Of a stretch of DNA of 53,643 nucleotides, positions 26,649-36,630 are shown in pieces. Source of the stretch: an uncultured Bacteroidota bacterium (GTDB lineage: Bacteria; Bacteroidota; Bacteroidia; Bacteroidales; F082). The DNA is taken from assembly GCA_903957365.1 (NCBI GenBank), contig CAJBPB010000299.1:1-53643 (forward strand), written 5' to 3'. The notes below the pieces were generated by a model. That model did no database searches, was not told where the DNA came from, and saw only the letters and a program-made list of their open reading frames with translations. The first letter of the stretch is position 1. The number at the start of each line of letters is the position of its first letter. A program made the position numbers and the translations under genes.

Positions 26649-29600
26649 TTGAACAGGATTTATATAACTTTCTTACGTACAATCTCATTCATCATTTTAC
26701 TTGGAGTAGCCATGAACAGCGCTGCAGGTAATTTTGATTTATCCGGAAAACCGGCTTTTCTTTCTGTGATTCAGACACCTGATACAAACAAAGTTATTTA
26801 TCCTGTCCCTGTTGATAAAGGATCACCGGATTATCAGTTTATCAATCAATCACCGCTCTTTCTGAAGGACCCACCGAATATCAAAAGAACGATTGTTTTT
26901 GATCCAATATCCAATCAATACATATTTACAAATAAAATCGGCGACTTTTCGTATAGTTCACCTACTTATATGAGCCAGAAAGAATATCTGGATTATCAGA
27001 ATAAGAAAGGTATCCAGAATTACTGGAATGACCGAGCAGCCAACTCCACTGCCGAAACAAGCAATTCAATCATACCAGCTATATATGTTGGTGGCAAAGC
27101 ATTTGACCGCATTTTTGGTGGTAACACCATTGATATCCGTCCACAAGGATCTGCCGAGGTAACGTTTGGCGTGCGAAGTCAATACCGCGAAGATCCTCAA
27201 TTGGATGTTAACCGGCGCAGAACAACTAATTTTGAGTTTGATCAGAAAATTCAAATGAATGTGATCGCCAAAATTGGTGATAAAATTGAATTTAAAGTCA
27301 ATTATAACACCGAGGCAACTTTTCAGTTCGAGAACAAACTTTCACTCAAGTATGAAGGAAAAGAAGACGAAATTATCAAACTGATCGAGGCCGGAAACGT
27401 TAGTTTACCTCTTAACACCACTTTAATCAGTGGTAGTCAGGCATTATTCGGCATCAAAACCAAGTTGCAATTTGGAAGCACCACTGTTACCACCATTTTT
27501 TCGCAGCAGGAAAGTGAATCGAAAAGTATTTCGGTAGAAGGCGGAGCGCAAACAAACAAATTTAAACTCAGCAGTCTGGATTATGAAGAAAACCGGCACT
27601 TTTTTCTGAGTCATTATTTTCGCGAAAATTACGAATCAGCATTGGATAAACTTCCGATTTTAAGTTCGGATGTGAATATTACCAAAGTTGAAGTTTGGGT
27701 GATGAATATTGGTCCGGTGGTCGAAAACAACCGCAATATAGTGGCTTTCACTGATTTAGGTGAAGGTAAACGTGAATGGTTAAATAATGCTCAGATACAA
27801 CCTGTGTACGGACCACCCATCCCAAGTAACCTTTCGAATAATCTTGTCACCCGTCTCGATACAAATACTGTCCGAAGCATTTCGTCGGTTACCGCCTATC
27901 TTTCTGATGACCCATTCAAAATAGGCAGATCAGGTTATATGGTTGGTGGACAAGACTTTGGTATTGTTGAGAATGCACGGAAACTTAGTTCAACAGAGTA
28001 CACATTCAACGGTAAACTCGGTTTTATTTCGTTAAACACCAACCTCAACAGCGATCAGACTCTGGCCGTAGCCTATCAATATACTATGATCGGATATGAC
28101 AGTACATTTCAGGTAGGTGAGTTTTCAGATCAGGGAATCAGTGCTCCCAAAAACTTGATTGTCAAACTATTGAAGAGTACTACCCTCAATACGCGCATGC
28201 CTATGTGGGATCTGATGATGAAGAATGTGTATTCAATCAAAGCCTTTCAGGTGAACAAGGAAGACTTTGTATTCAATATACTATTCTCCGGTAACGAAAA
28301 TGGCGTTCCAACTGGTTATTTTACTGAAGGAAATGAAAACATAAAAGGAATTCCATTGGTTCATCTGCTGAATCTTGATAACCTGAATCAACAGAATAAT
28401 CCAGTCAGTGGCGGAGATGGTGTATTCGACTATATTGACTATGCAGCAACAAACGGAGGGACGATCAATTCGACGAACGGACGAATTTATTTCACTGTAC
28501 TTGAACCTTTTGGTAGTTACCTGCGCGATAATGTTTTTGTGGATTCCCCCGATCTTGCTGACAAATACGCGTACGATTCACTCTACACACTCACTAAATC
28601 GGGTGCGGAACAATATCCCGAAAAAAATAAATTTTTACTCGAAGGCTCTTACAAATCCCAATCAGGAAGCGAAATAAACCTGAACGCATTAAATGTGCCG
28701 CAAGGCTCTGTAAAGGTTACAGCCGGTGGTGTTCCTCTGACTGAAAATGTAGATTATACAGTCGATTACACCCTTGGACGCGTTCGTATCATCAATGAAG
28801 GTATTTTAAGTTCAGGCACACCTATCAACATTAACCTTGAGAGTAACTCAATGTTCAGTCTGCAGCAGAAAAGGATGATGGGGCTGCGTGTTGACCATGA
28901 AATAAATAAGGATTTCCATATTGGCGGAACCTTGCTCAATCTGGCAGAACGCCCTTTGACACAGAAAGTGAATTATGGAGATGACCCAATCAACAATACG
29001 ATTTATGGATTGGATTTGAATTACCACCTCGATTCGCGCTGGTTGACTAAAATTATTGATAAACTGCCCGGTTTAAGCACAAAAGAAGTTTCAAAAATCA
29101 ATATTGACGGTGAGTTCGCACATTTTCTGCCTGGCCATTCAAGAGCGGTTGGAAAAGCCGGTACTTCCTATATAGATGATTTTGAAGGTGCAAAATCGAC
29201 TATCGATCTGCGACAGATCAATTCATGGTTTCTTGCAAGTACCCCGCAAGGACAGTCTGACCTGTTCCCCGAAGCAATGTTGGGTACCGGATTGGATTAT
29301 GGTAAAAACAGAGCCAAACTGGCATGGTACATCATCGATCCTTTGTTTTATGACAGAAATGGAACACTCCGTCCATCGAATGTTGATAAAACTGAACTTT
29401 CAAAAAACAGTGTAAGACAAGTACTTGAAACCGAAGTATTTCCAAATAAAGACATTCCATCAGGCACACCTACCAATATTGCAGTTCTTAATCTTGCTTA
29501 TTATCCGGAAGAGCGGGGGCCTTATAATTTTGATGTTTTACCAACGTCACACACTGCAGGATTGAGCCAGGATGGCACGCTGAATGATCCTGAATCGCGT

Positions 29601-32600
29601 TGGGCAGGTATCATGCGCCGGGTTGAATCGACCGACTTTGAAGCGACAAATATTGAGTATATTGAATTCTGGATGATGGATCCCTTTTCAGAAGATCCGA
29701 ATAACAGCGGTGAGTTGATATTTAATTTGGGGGATGTATCAGAAGACATCCTGCGTGATGGCAGAAAGTCATACGAAAACGGATTACCAACAACTGCTGC
29801 CGTTACCGAAGTAGATACCACCATCTGGGGACGCATTCCTATCATTCAGGCTCTTGTTGAATCATTCAGTAATGAAGCTGGTTCGCGTCAATACCAGGAC
29901 GTTGGTTACGATGGACTTCCAAACAGCGATGAAACCAGTTTTCACGAAACTAATTTTTTGGATATCATTGAACAAAAATATTCGTTACAATCCAAGGCAT
30001 TCGATCTGGCACAATCAGACCCGGCAGCGGATAATTTCCATTATTTCAGAGGCTCTGATTATGACAGTGATGCTAAATACAGCAGTGTGCTTGAGCGTTA
30101 CAAAAACTACAATGGTCCGGAAGGCAACTCCTCGACTGATGAACAAAATACTGAGACCTATCCAACAAGTGCATCATCCGTTCCAAACGTTGAAGATATT
30201 AACCGCGATAACACGCTGAGTGAAGCTGAACGCTATTTTCAATACCGGGTTAAACTCGATCCTGCCAAAATGAATATTGGTGAAAATTTCATCTCCGATA
30301 TCCATGAAGCCAAAGGGATTCCGCTAGCTAACGGTGAGGTCGGAGAAGTTACCTGGTATCAGTTCCGTATTCCAATCAGTCAACCCGAAAAAGTAGTCGG
30401 AAACATTGAAGATTTCCGCTCAATCCGTTTCATGCGTATGTTTCTTCGCGACTTTGAGAAACCGGTAGTTGCACGTTTTGCAACCCTTGAACTGGTGCGC
30501 GGAGAGTGGCGTAAATACAAACACGATTTGCAGGCTCCGGGTGAATATATCCCGGGTGATGCCGGAAATGAAACAAATTTCGATATTTCCGCTGTCAACC
30601 TTGAAGAGAATGGACGCCGCGATCCAATTCCTTATGTTATTCCTCCCGGAATAGAGCAGGAAACGAATTATGGCACAACAAGCCTGGTCTATCTTAATGA
30701 GCAATCGATGCAGATGACCATTGAGAATCTGTTGGATGGAGACGCTAAAGCTGCTTACAAAACAACCGAATTCGATTTCCGTCAATACAAAAAACTCAAG
30801 ATGTATGTGCACGCTGAGAAAAGATTTAAGGAGCAGGAACTGAATTATGGTGACCTCACAGTCTTTATAAGAGTTGGAGCCGATTTTACCGAGAATTACT
30901 ATGAATATGAAGTTCCATTAAAATTCACTCCGTGGTACACTCCATACAATGATGCAGAAGGAATATGGCCTGAGGAAAACAATTTTGATATAGATCTGGA
31001 TGAACTCGTGAAAGTAAAACAGAACCGAAATCATGCCATGCTGGATCCAAATTCAACTGTACAGCTCAATTATCCCTATTCAGAACAGATAGGCGATCGG
31101 GTTGTGAAAGTTATCGGGAGTCCATCGATAAGCGATGTCAAAGGGATTATGATTGGTGTGCGCAATCCCAAACAACAAAAAATTGGTGGTAACGATGATG
31201 GATTAGCCAAGAGTGCAATTATCTGGGTGAACGAATTAAGGGTAAGTGATTTCAAAAACCAGGGCGGATGGGCAGCCACAGCACGTGTAGAAACAATATT
31301 GGCGAACCTTGGACGTGTGGTTGTAACCGGATCTCACAAAACACCAGGTTTTGGTAGTCTTGATATGTCAGTCAATGAAACTTCCCGCGAGGCTGTAACC
31401 AATTTTGATATTGCAACTGACATTGATTTTGGCAAGTTCCTTCCCGAAGATGCAGGAATCCGTTTGCCACTTCACTTCGATTATGGTGAAACCCATGCTA
31501 ATCCGGAATACAATCCTGTTGACCCCGATATCACAATGAAAAGTGAATATCAGACGCTGGACAACCAATATCAGATTGACTCGTTAAAAGGGGTTTCAAA
31601 TGATTACACCCTGCGAAAAAATATCAATCTGGTCAATGTGCGAAAAGACAGAACGAACAACGAAAAGCCAGCGAGGATTTATGATGTTGAAAACTTCAAT
31701 GTTTCCTATTCATTCTCCGAATTATACCATCGGAACATCGATCTTGAATATGATCTCCGGCAGACACAACGAGGCGGATTAGGGTATAATTTCTCTGTTA
31801 ATCCGAAAAACGTAACGCCATTTTCTAACATTGGCTGGATGTCGAAACCCTATCTGCAACTCCTGAAAGATTTCAACTTTTATTATCTGCCAAAGAACTT
31901 CTCTTTCCGGACAGATATGAACCGGCAAAAAAATGAAAAAAAATACCGGAATAAAAGTGAAGGAGATATAATCACTTACCCGATTTATGCCCGTCAATGG
32001 GATTGGAACCGTAATTTTGATTTTAAATTTGACCTGACAAAATCACTGACCTTTGACTTCACTGCAGGTGCAAATGCCTATGTTTATGAGCCTGCCGGTA
32101 ATCCGGATAAAAGTAATCCCAATTATACACAGAACAGGGACACTATCATGAATGAAATCATGAGTTTTGGAACCAAAACCCGTTATAACCAGACAGTCAG
32201 GTTGAATTACACCATACCGCTTAGTAAAATCAGACTATTGAACTGGATGACCGCATCAGCAGGATATCAGGGTATGTACACATGGGCGGCTTCACCTATA
32301 TCCGTTCAGGATCGCATCGGAAACTCAATCGAAAATCAAAATTCGAAACTCATTAATGGTAATGTTGATCTTGTAAAACTATACAATAAGATTGGTTATC
32401 TGAAACAACTGAATACCCCTAAAAAAGGCGGTAGCAAGGCCGGTCCGGTCCCAAGACCTACAGGCGCATCAAAAGACAAAGAAAAACCTGTTGAAGAAAC
32501 ACCGGTTGAGAATGATACACTCAATAAAAAACCGGATATCAATTACTTCAAACTTCTGGCCGATGGGGTCCTTAAACTGGCCATGAGTGTAAAAAAAGGG

Positions 32601-33947
32601 AACATCAATTACACCCAGAACAATGGTATTTATTTACCTGGTTTTATGCCAGAACCGGATATTTTTGGAATCAATCTGGCAAGTTCATCTCCTGGGCTGG
32701 GCTTTGTTTTGGGAAGTGAAGCAGATATAAGACCAATGGCTGTACAAAATAATTGGTTATCAACTGATTCACTTTTAAATCAGGCTTACGCAAAGAAATT
32801 TACTGAAATAATGAGTTACAAAATTAATATCGAGCCTGTGCCGGCATTAAGAATCGATATCAATGGTGACCGCACAAACGCGACTTCATTTACAGAATAT
32901 TTCCGTGCTGACTCAACGGGTTCATTCAAATCATTTACACCTACAACAAGTGGGAATTTCAGTATGTCGTACTGGTTATGGAAGACCTCTTTTGTAAAAT
33001 CAGGCAAAGACGAAAGCTCTGAACTCTTTGATAACCTGCTTTCCAACAGAAGAATAGTTGCTGACAGACTGGCCTATGAAAATCCAAAGTGGGTTGCTGA
33101 TGGCGAACAATATACCTATGACTCTATCGGAGGAGACTTTTTCCCGACAGGTTACAGAGCCATTAGTCAGGAAGTTGTGATGTATTCGTTTTTATCATCT
33201 TATACAGGCAATTCGGCTGAAAGTTTCAAACTGAGTCCATTTCCGAAAATACCTTTTCCAAACTGGTCGGTCAATTATAGTGGTTTAACAAAGTTGCCCA
33301 CAGTTGCAAAACTCTTTAAAACAGTCAATATAACACACACATACCGATCTTCGTATTCGATCAGTACCTGGCGTACCAATGTTGATTACGACCCTTACAA
33401 CACGACAAAAACCTATAAAAACAGCGACTTATTTATTACCAAATACGATATTGGTATGATTTCAGTTACCGAACAGTTTTCACCGTTGTTTGGCATCGAT
33501 GTTGGATTACAAAACAGCCTTACTGCCCGTTTTGAATATAAAAAACAGCGTAACCTGACCATGAGTTTCATCAATAATCAGCTGACCGAAGTAAATAGCA
33601 GTGAATTTGTGATTGGCACAGGTTACAGAATCAGAAATCTATCATTGATTATCTCATCAGTTACGGGTGGAACGAGTTCAAAAACGACCAATGACCTTGT
33701 ATTGAAAGTAGATATTGGTTTCAGAAATGACAAAACCACACTTCGGCGCATCGTTGAACAGAATAGTCAGATATCATCCGGTCAGAATAAAATAAATATC
33801 TACGTCACAGCGGATTATATGTTAAGCAGTAAGTTCAATCTGCAGGCTTTTTTCAAAAGAGATATGTCAGATCCTTATATGTCGAATCAATATAAAAACT
33901 CAAATACATTTGCCGGTGTAACCATGCGTTTCAATCTGGCGCAATAA
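26649..33947 (+). CDS. sprA: Type IX secretion outer-membrane translocon SprA
   Basis: A 2432-aa protein of the SprA/Sov family, the giant outer-membrane channel of the type IX secretion system (T9SS), also needed for gliding in many members. The N-terminus is a signal peptide (hydrophobic FIILLGVAMNSAAG). Duplicated SprA N-type regions follow (IPAIYVGGKAFDRIFGGNTI, later GTLLNLAERPLTQKVNYGDD), then a long beta-rich region to the end. A proline/lysine-rich insertion (about residues 1930-1960, PRPTGASKDKEKPVEET) is probably a loop. The start codon is TTG: no in-frame ATG lies upstream of the hydrophobic segment, and the next one, M22, would remove most of the signal peptide. It follows ruvA by 50 bases. 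Confidence 0.95.
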   Translation: MNRIYITFLRTISFIILLGVAMNSAAGNFDLSGKPAFLSVIQTPDTNKVIYPVPVDKGSPDYQFINQSPLFLKDPPNIKRTIVFDPISNQYIFTNKIGDFSYSSPTYMSQKEYLDYQNKKGIQNYWNDRAANSTAETSNSIIPAIYVGGKAFDRIFGGNTIDIRPQGSAEVTFGVRSQYREDPQLDVNRRRTTNFEFDQKIQMNVIAKIGDKIEFKVNYNTEATFQFENKLSLKYEGKEDEIIKLIEAGNVSLPLNTTLISGSQALFGIKTKLQFGSTTVTTIFSQQESESKSISVEGGAQTNKFKLSSLDYEENRHFFLSHYFRENYESALDKLPILSSDVNITKVEVWVMNIGPVVENNRNIVAFTDLGEGKREWLNNAQIQPVYGPPIPSNLSNNLVTRLDTNTVRSISSVTAYLSDDPFKIGRSGYMVGGQDFGIVENARKLSSTEYTFNGKLGFISLNTNLNSDQTLAVAYQYTMIGYDSTFQVGEFSDQGISAPKNLIVKLLKSTTLNTRMPMWDLMMKNVYSIKAFQVNKEDFVFNILFSGNENGVPTGYFTEGNENIKGIPLVHLLNLDNLNQQNNPVSGGDGVFDYIDYAATNGGTINSTNGRIYFTVLEPFGSYLRDNVFVDSPDLADKYAYDSLYTLTKSGAEQYPEKNKFLLEGSYKSQSGSEINLNALNVPQGSVKVTAGGVPLTENVDYTVDYTLGRVRIINEGILSSGTPININLESNSMFSLQQKRMMGLRVDHEINKDFHIGGTLLNLAERPLTQKVNYGDDPINNTIYGLDLNYHLDSRWLTKIIDKLPGLSTKEVSKINIDGEFAHFLPGHSRAVGKAGTSYIDDFEGAKSTIDLRQINSWFLASTPQGQSDLFPEAMLGTGLDYGKNRAKLAWYIIDPLFYDRNGTLRPSNVDKTELSKNSVRQVLETEVFPNKDIPSGTPTNIAVLNLAYYPEERGPYNFDVLPTSHTAGLSQDGTLNDPESRWAGIMRRVESTDFEATNIEYIEFWMMDPFSEDPNNSGELIFNLGDVSEDILRDGRKSYENGLPTTAAVTEVDTTIWGRIPIIQALVESFSNEAGSRQYQDVGYDGLPNSDETSFHETNFLDIIEQKYSLQSKAFDLAQSDPAADNFHYFRGSDYDSDAKYSSVLERYKNYNGPEGNSSTDEQNTETYPTSASSVPNVEDINRDNTLSEAERYFQYRVKLDPAKMNIGENFISDIHEAKGIPLANGEVGEVTWYQFRIPISQPEKVVGNIEDFRSIRFMRMFLRDFEKPVVARFATLELVRGEWRKYKHDLQAPGEYIPGDAGNETNFDISAVNLEENGRRDPIPYVIPPGIEQETNYGTTSLVYLNEQSMQMTIENLLDGDAKAAYKTTEFDFRQYKKLKMYVHAEKRFKEQELNYGDLTVFIRVGADFTENYYEYEVPLKFTPWYTPYNDAEGIWPEENNFDIDLDELVKVKQNRNHAMLDPNSTVQLNYPYSEQIGDRVVKVIGSPSISDVKGIMIGVRNPKQQKIGGNDDGLAKSAIIWVNELRVSDFKNQGGWAATARVETILANLGRVVVTGSHKTPGFGSLDMSVNETSREAVTNFDIATDIDFGKFLPEDAGIRLPLHFDYGETHANPEYNPVDPDITMKSEYQTLDNQYQIDSLKGVSNDYTLRKNINLVNVRKDRTNNEKPARIYDVENFNVSYSFSELYHRNIDLEYDLRQTQRGGLGYNFSVNPKNVTPFSNIGWMSKPYLQLLKDFNFYYLPKNFSFRTDMNRQKNEKKYRNKSEGDIITYPIYARQWDWNRNFDFKFDLTKSLTFDFTAGANAYVYEPAGNPDKSNPNYTQNRDTIMNEIMSFGTKTRYNQTVRLNYTIPLSKIRLLNWMTASAGYQGMYTWAASPISVQDRIGNSIENQNSKLINGNVDLVKLYNKIGYLKQLNTPKKGGSKAGPVPRPTGASKDKEKPVEETPVENDTLNKKPDINYFKLLADGVLKLAMSVKKGNINYTQNNGIYLPGFMPEPDIFGINLASSSPGLGFVLGSEADIRPMAVQNNWLSTDSLLNQAYAKKFTEIMSYKINIEPVPALRIDINGDRTNATSFTEYFRADSTGSFKSFTPTTSGNFSMSYWLWKTSFVKSGKDESSELFDNLLSNRRIVADRLAYENPKWVADGEQYTYDSIGGDFFPTGYRAISQEVVMYSFLSSYTGNSAESFKLSPFPKIPFPNWSVNYSGLTKLPTVAKLFKTVNITHTYRSSYSISTWRTNVDYDPYNTTKTYKNSDLFITKYDIGMISVTEQFSPLFGIDVGLQNSLTARFEYKKQRNLTMSFINNQLTEVNSSEFVIGTGYRIRNLSLIISSVTGGTSSKTTNDLVLKVDIGFRNDKTTLRRIVEQNSQISSGQNKINIYVTADYMLSSKFNLQAFFKRDMSDPYMSNQYKNSNTFAGVTMRFNLAQ

Positions 33948-34007
33948 AAGCTGAGATTATTTTCCAATATAGAACCATTCTAAAAGATTCTATAAAACAA
34001 ATAGTAT

Positions 34008-34015
34008 TAAATTTG
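34008..34015 (+). promoter_or_regulatory. Possible -7 element (TAAATTTG) for gcvH
   Basis: TAAATTTG, an exact TAnnTTTG match, lies 23 bases before the gcvH ATG in the 91-base gap after sprA, so gcvH may have its own promoter in addition to read-through. No -33 TTTG is clear. Confidence 0.35.
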
Positions 34016-34038
34016 ATGCCACAAAACAAAAATCTATT

Positions 34039-34419
34039 ATGAATATTCCCGGAGATTTAAAGTACACAAAAGACCACGAATGGATTCGCGTAGATGGTCA
34101 GTCTGCAATTATTGGTATCACTGAATTCGCCCAAAAAGAGCTTGGCGACATCGTTTTCGTTGATGTTGATACTGAAGGTGAAACACTTGCAGCAGAAGAT
34201 ACTTTCGGAACCATCGAAGCCGTTAAAACAGTATCTGAAATGTTTATGCCAGTCAGCGGAACAGTTGAGGAGGTTAATGCAGTGCTGGCGGATGCCCCTG
34301 AGACTGTAAACAAAGACCCATACGGTGATGGTTGGATTATCAGGATTACAATGACTGACGCTTCAGAATTATCACATTTACTTTCAGCTGAGGCATATAA
34401 AGGCCTTATTGAAGCATAA
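34039..34419 (+). CDS. gcvH: Glycine cleavage system H protein
   Basis: A 126-aa lipoyl-carrier protein that shuttles the aminomethyl intermediate between the glycine cleavage P, T and L proteins. The lipoylated lysine is Lys63 in [12 protein letters not shown], the classic lipoyl motif. The N-terminal [12 protein letters not shown] and the C-terminal [11 protein letters not shown] are typical. It is followed 11 bases later by a VanZ-like gene. The other glycine-cleavage genes are not here. Confidence 0.96.
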   Translation: MNIPGDLKYTKDHEWIRVDGQSAIIGITEFAQKELGDIVFVDVDTEGETLAAEDTFGTIEAVKTVSEMFMPVSGTVEEVNAVLADAPETVNKDPYGDGWIIRITMTDASELSHLLSAEAYKGLIEA

Positions 34420-34430
34420 AAAGCGAAAAG

Positions 34431-34847
34431 TTGCTTAATAAAACCGCATTAAATCTTTTGCCCGGATTACTCTGGGCAATGATAATTCTTGTACTGACAG
34501 GTTTACCGGGAAATTATTTCCCTCAGATAAGTAGTTTCTGGGATTGGATAGCTCCTGATAAAATGATTCATCTGTTTATGTTCGGATCATTTACTTATCT
34601 GATATTATGGGGATTACGGTCTACTTATAAAGACACAACAAAACGAAAGCGATTAATTTTATTTACGATCGTTTTAGGCACAGTTTATGGAGGAGTTACA
34701 GAAATTTTACAGCGTGAACTTTTTGTTGGCCGGGATGGAAATATTTTTGATTTTTTAGCCAATACATTGGGAGGTATTATCGGAATTCTTTTATTTCACA
34801 TGCAATACAGAAAAAAAACGTCACAATTTAAAAATTCGCTAAAATAA
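34431..34847 (+). CDS. VanZ-like family membrane protein
   Basis: A 138-aa membrane protein with about four helices (roughly residues 8-24, 44-62, 76-92 and 108-125). The pattern DKMIHLFMFGSFTYLILWGL, then GTVYGGVTEILQR and the terminal RDGNIFDFLANTLGGIIGILL, is the VanZ-like/YfiM phosphotransbutyrylase-like family signature. Its biochemical role in non-resistant bacteria is unknown. The start is taken as TTG 34431, 11 bases after the gcvH stop, because no ATG lies before the first helix. The pairing with gcvH is, to my recollection, recurrent in Bacteroidota. Confidence 0.8.
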   Translation: MLNKTALNLLPGLLWAMIILVLTGLPGNYFPQISSFWDWIAPDKMIHLFMFGSFTYLILWGLRSTYKDTTKRKRLILFTIVLGTVYGGVTEILQRELFVGRDGNIFDFLANTLGGIIGILLFHMQYRKKTSQFKNSLK

Positions 34848-34904
34848 TTATTAATTTAGCAGCCTTAATGTTAGTCCATCAACATATACTTAATTTTACT
34901 AGAC

Positions 34905-35585
34905 ATGGAAATTAAAAAATCGGAAAAAGCGGATCTTGAAAAAAAGAAAGTGCTTTTCAATCAGTTCGGAATCATATTTGCCTTATTGCTTACTTTGGTA
35001 GCCTTTGAATACAAAAGTTATGATAAAAGGACGATCGATCTGAACCAGCGTAAAGAAGAAGTTTTGCAGGAAGAAATTATTCCTATTACTGAGCAAAAAC
35101 AAAAACCCATTACACCTCCGGAAGCTCCAAAGCAAACAACTGTTTTAGAAGTTGTTAAGGACGACGTAATTGTTGAGGATGAATTAGTTCTGGATGTTGA
35201 TGTCAAAGAAAATACTGAAATTGAAGCCTATGTAGCTCCACGTCAGGAAGAAGAAGAAGTTGTTGAAACAGAGATTTTCACCGTGGTTGAATCCATGCCT
35301 GAGTTTCCTGGTGGAGCAGCTGCCATGATGACATTCATCGCGAAAAATGTGAAATACCCTCCAATGGCACGCGAAAGCGGTATTCAGGGGAGAGTATTCG
35401 TGAACTTTGTTGTTGAACCAAATGGTTTGGTATCCAATGTTAAAGTACTTCGTGGTATTGGTGGCGGATGTGACGAAGAAGCCATCCGTGTTGTACAGTC
35501 AATGCCAAAATGGACACCTGGAAAACAACGCGGTAAAGCAGTCCGCGTATCGTTTAACTTACCAGTGCGCTTTACATTGCAATAA
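34905..35585 (+). CDS. Energy transducer TonB-family protein (copy 1)
   Basis: A 226-aa protein with an N-terminal transmembrane anchor (FGIIFALLLTLVAFEYKSYD, about residues 22-41), an acidic/proline spacer (ITEQKQKPITPPEAPKQTT and a Glu-rich EEEEVVETE), and a TonB C-terminal domain. The C-terminal domain includes YPPMARESGIQGRVFVNFVV, KVLRGIGGGCDEEA and VQSMPKWTPGKQRGK, as in Bacteroidota TonB proteins. It should couple the proton-motive force, with ExbBD, to outer-membrane transporters or other energised processes. A strong terminator (35606-35638) follows. It is the first of a tandem pair. Confidence 0.92.
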   Translation: MEIKKSEKADLEKKKVLFNQFGIIFALLLTLVAFEYKSYDKRTIDLNQRKEEVLQEEIIPITEQKQKPITPPEAPKQTTVLEVVKDDVIVEDELVLDVDVKENTEIEAYVAPRQEEEEVVETEIFTVVESMPEFPGGAAAMMTFIAKNVKYPPMARESGIQGRVFVNFVVEPNGLVSNVKVLRGIGGGCDEEAIRVVQSMPKWTPGKQRGKAVRVSFNLPVRFTLQ

Positions 35586-35605
35586 AATTCTTGCACTTAA
35601 AATAC

Positions 35606-35638
35606 AAAGCATCTCCGGAATCCGGGGATGCTTTTTTT
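35606..35638 (+). terminator. Rho-independent terminator after tonB copy 1
   Basis: AAAGCATCTCCGG pairs with CCGGGGATGCTTT around a 3-base AAT loop, with one G-U pair, followed by a T7 run. It is the best terminator in the window and separates the two tonB genes. The rest of the 300-base gap to copy 2 (35639-35885) contains a weak promoter candidate and otherwise nothing I can support. Confidence 0.85.
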
Positions 35639-35813
35639 ATTTCCAATATTAACTACCTTTTCTCTCTTCATTATTACAACCTTTATTGGGTTCCAATTAA
35701 TATGCTATAACCTACTGGCTTCAACTTTGGAGTATTTGGGAACCCTCCTTGATATGAAAATATATAAAGTACTGTTTCATAGGCCATAAACCATCATTGT
35801 ACTCAAAATAAAA

Positions 35814-35844
35814 TTGACAAATTGCCTGAAATTGACTAAATTAG
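35814..35844 (+). promoter_or_regulatory. Weak promoter candidate TTG-N20-TAAATTAG for tonB copy 2
   Basis: TTG at 35814-35816 and TAAATTAG at 35837-35844 are 20 bases apart, 41 bases before the ATG at 35886. The -7 box has one mismatch to TAnnTTTG (A for the third T). Copy 1 has a comparable TAATTTAG upstream of its start. Confidence 0.3.
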
Positions 35845-35885
35845 TGGTTCGAAATATCCTATTATAAATTTAAAATTTATAAGCC

Positions 35886-36575
35886 ATGGAAACGAAAAAA
35901 TCAATCACAGCAGATCTGGAAAAAAAGAAAATGGTTTTCACGCAGTTTGGAATCGTTTTCGCATTGTTGGTAACATTAGCGGCTTTTGAATACAAAAGCT
36001 ATGACCGGCGTATCATTAATATTGATCAACGCATTGAAGAAGTTGTGCAGGAAGAAATCATTCCGATTACAGAACAAAAAGTAAAACCTATTGAACCCCC
36101 TGAAGCTCCAAAGCAAACAACTGTTCTGATGATTGTTGAAAACGATGAAATTGTTGAGGATGAACTTGAAATTGATGCTGATGTAAAACAAAACACTGAA
36201 ATTGAAGTGTATATTGCACCGCCTGTTCAAAGGGAACAGGAAGAAGAAGTTGTTGAGACTGAGATTTTCACTGTGGTCGAATCGATGCCTGAATTCCCCG
36301 GAGGTGAAGCAGCAATGATGTCATTCATTGCCAAAAACATCAAATATCCTGGTTTTGCCCGTGAAAGCGGAATTCAGGGCCGGGTATTCGTAAACTTCGT
36401 TGTGGAGCCCAGTGGTTTGGTTTCGAATGTAAAGATTCTTCGTGGTATTGGTGGCGGATGTGATGAAGAAGCCATTCGTGTGGTACAGTCAATGCCAAAA
36501 TGGACTCCGGGAAAACAAAGGGGAAAAGCTGTACGTGTTTCGTTCAATTTACCAGTCCGTTTCACGCTTCAATAA
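35886..36575 (+). CDS. Energy transducer TonB-family protein (copy 2)
   Basis: A 229-aa paralogue of the gene just upstream, with the same architecture: transmembrane anchor (FGIVFALLVTLAAFEYKSYD), an acidic spacer, and the TonB C-terminal domain with GIGGGCDEEA and MPKWTPGKQRGK. The C-terminal halves are nearly identical in protein but differ at many synonymous sites in DNA, while the acidic spacer (DEIVEDELEIDADVKQNTE against the copy 1 equivalent) has drifted, so the duplication is not recent and is kept under purifying selection. It is probably a separate transcript, because a terminator lies between the copies. It converges on uvrC. Confidence 0.92.
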   Translation: METKKSITADLEKKKMVFTQFGIVFALLVTLAAFEYKSYDRRIINIDQRIEEVVQEEIIPITEQKVKPIEPPEAPKQTTVLMIVENDEIVEDELEIDADVKQNTEIEVYIAPPVQREQEEEVVETEIFTVVESMPEFPGGEAAMMSFIAKNIKYPGFARESGIQGRVFVNFVVEPSGLVSNVKILRGIGGGCDEEAIRVVQSMPKWTPGKQRGKAVRVSFNLPVRFTLQ

Positions 36576-36630
36576 GAATCATGGGGTAGAAAAATACTTT
36601 TTCCGGGCTTCTGGATTGTGGTATTGGTTT

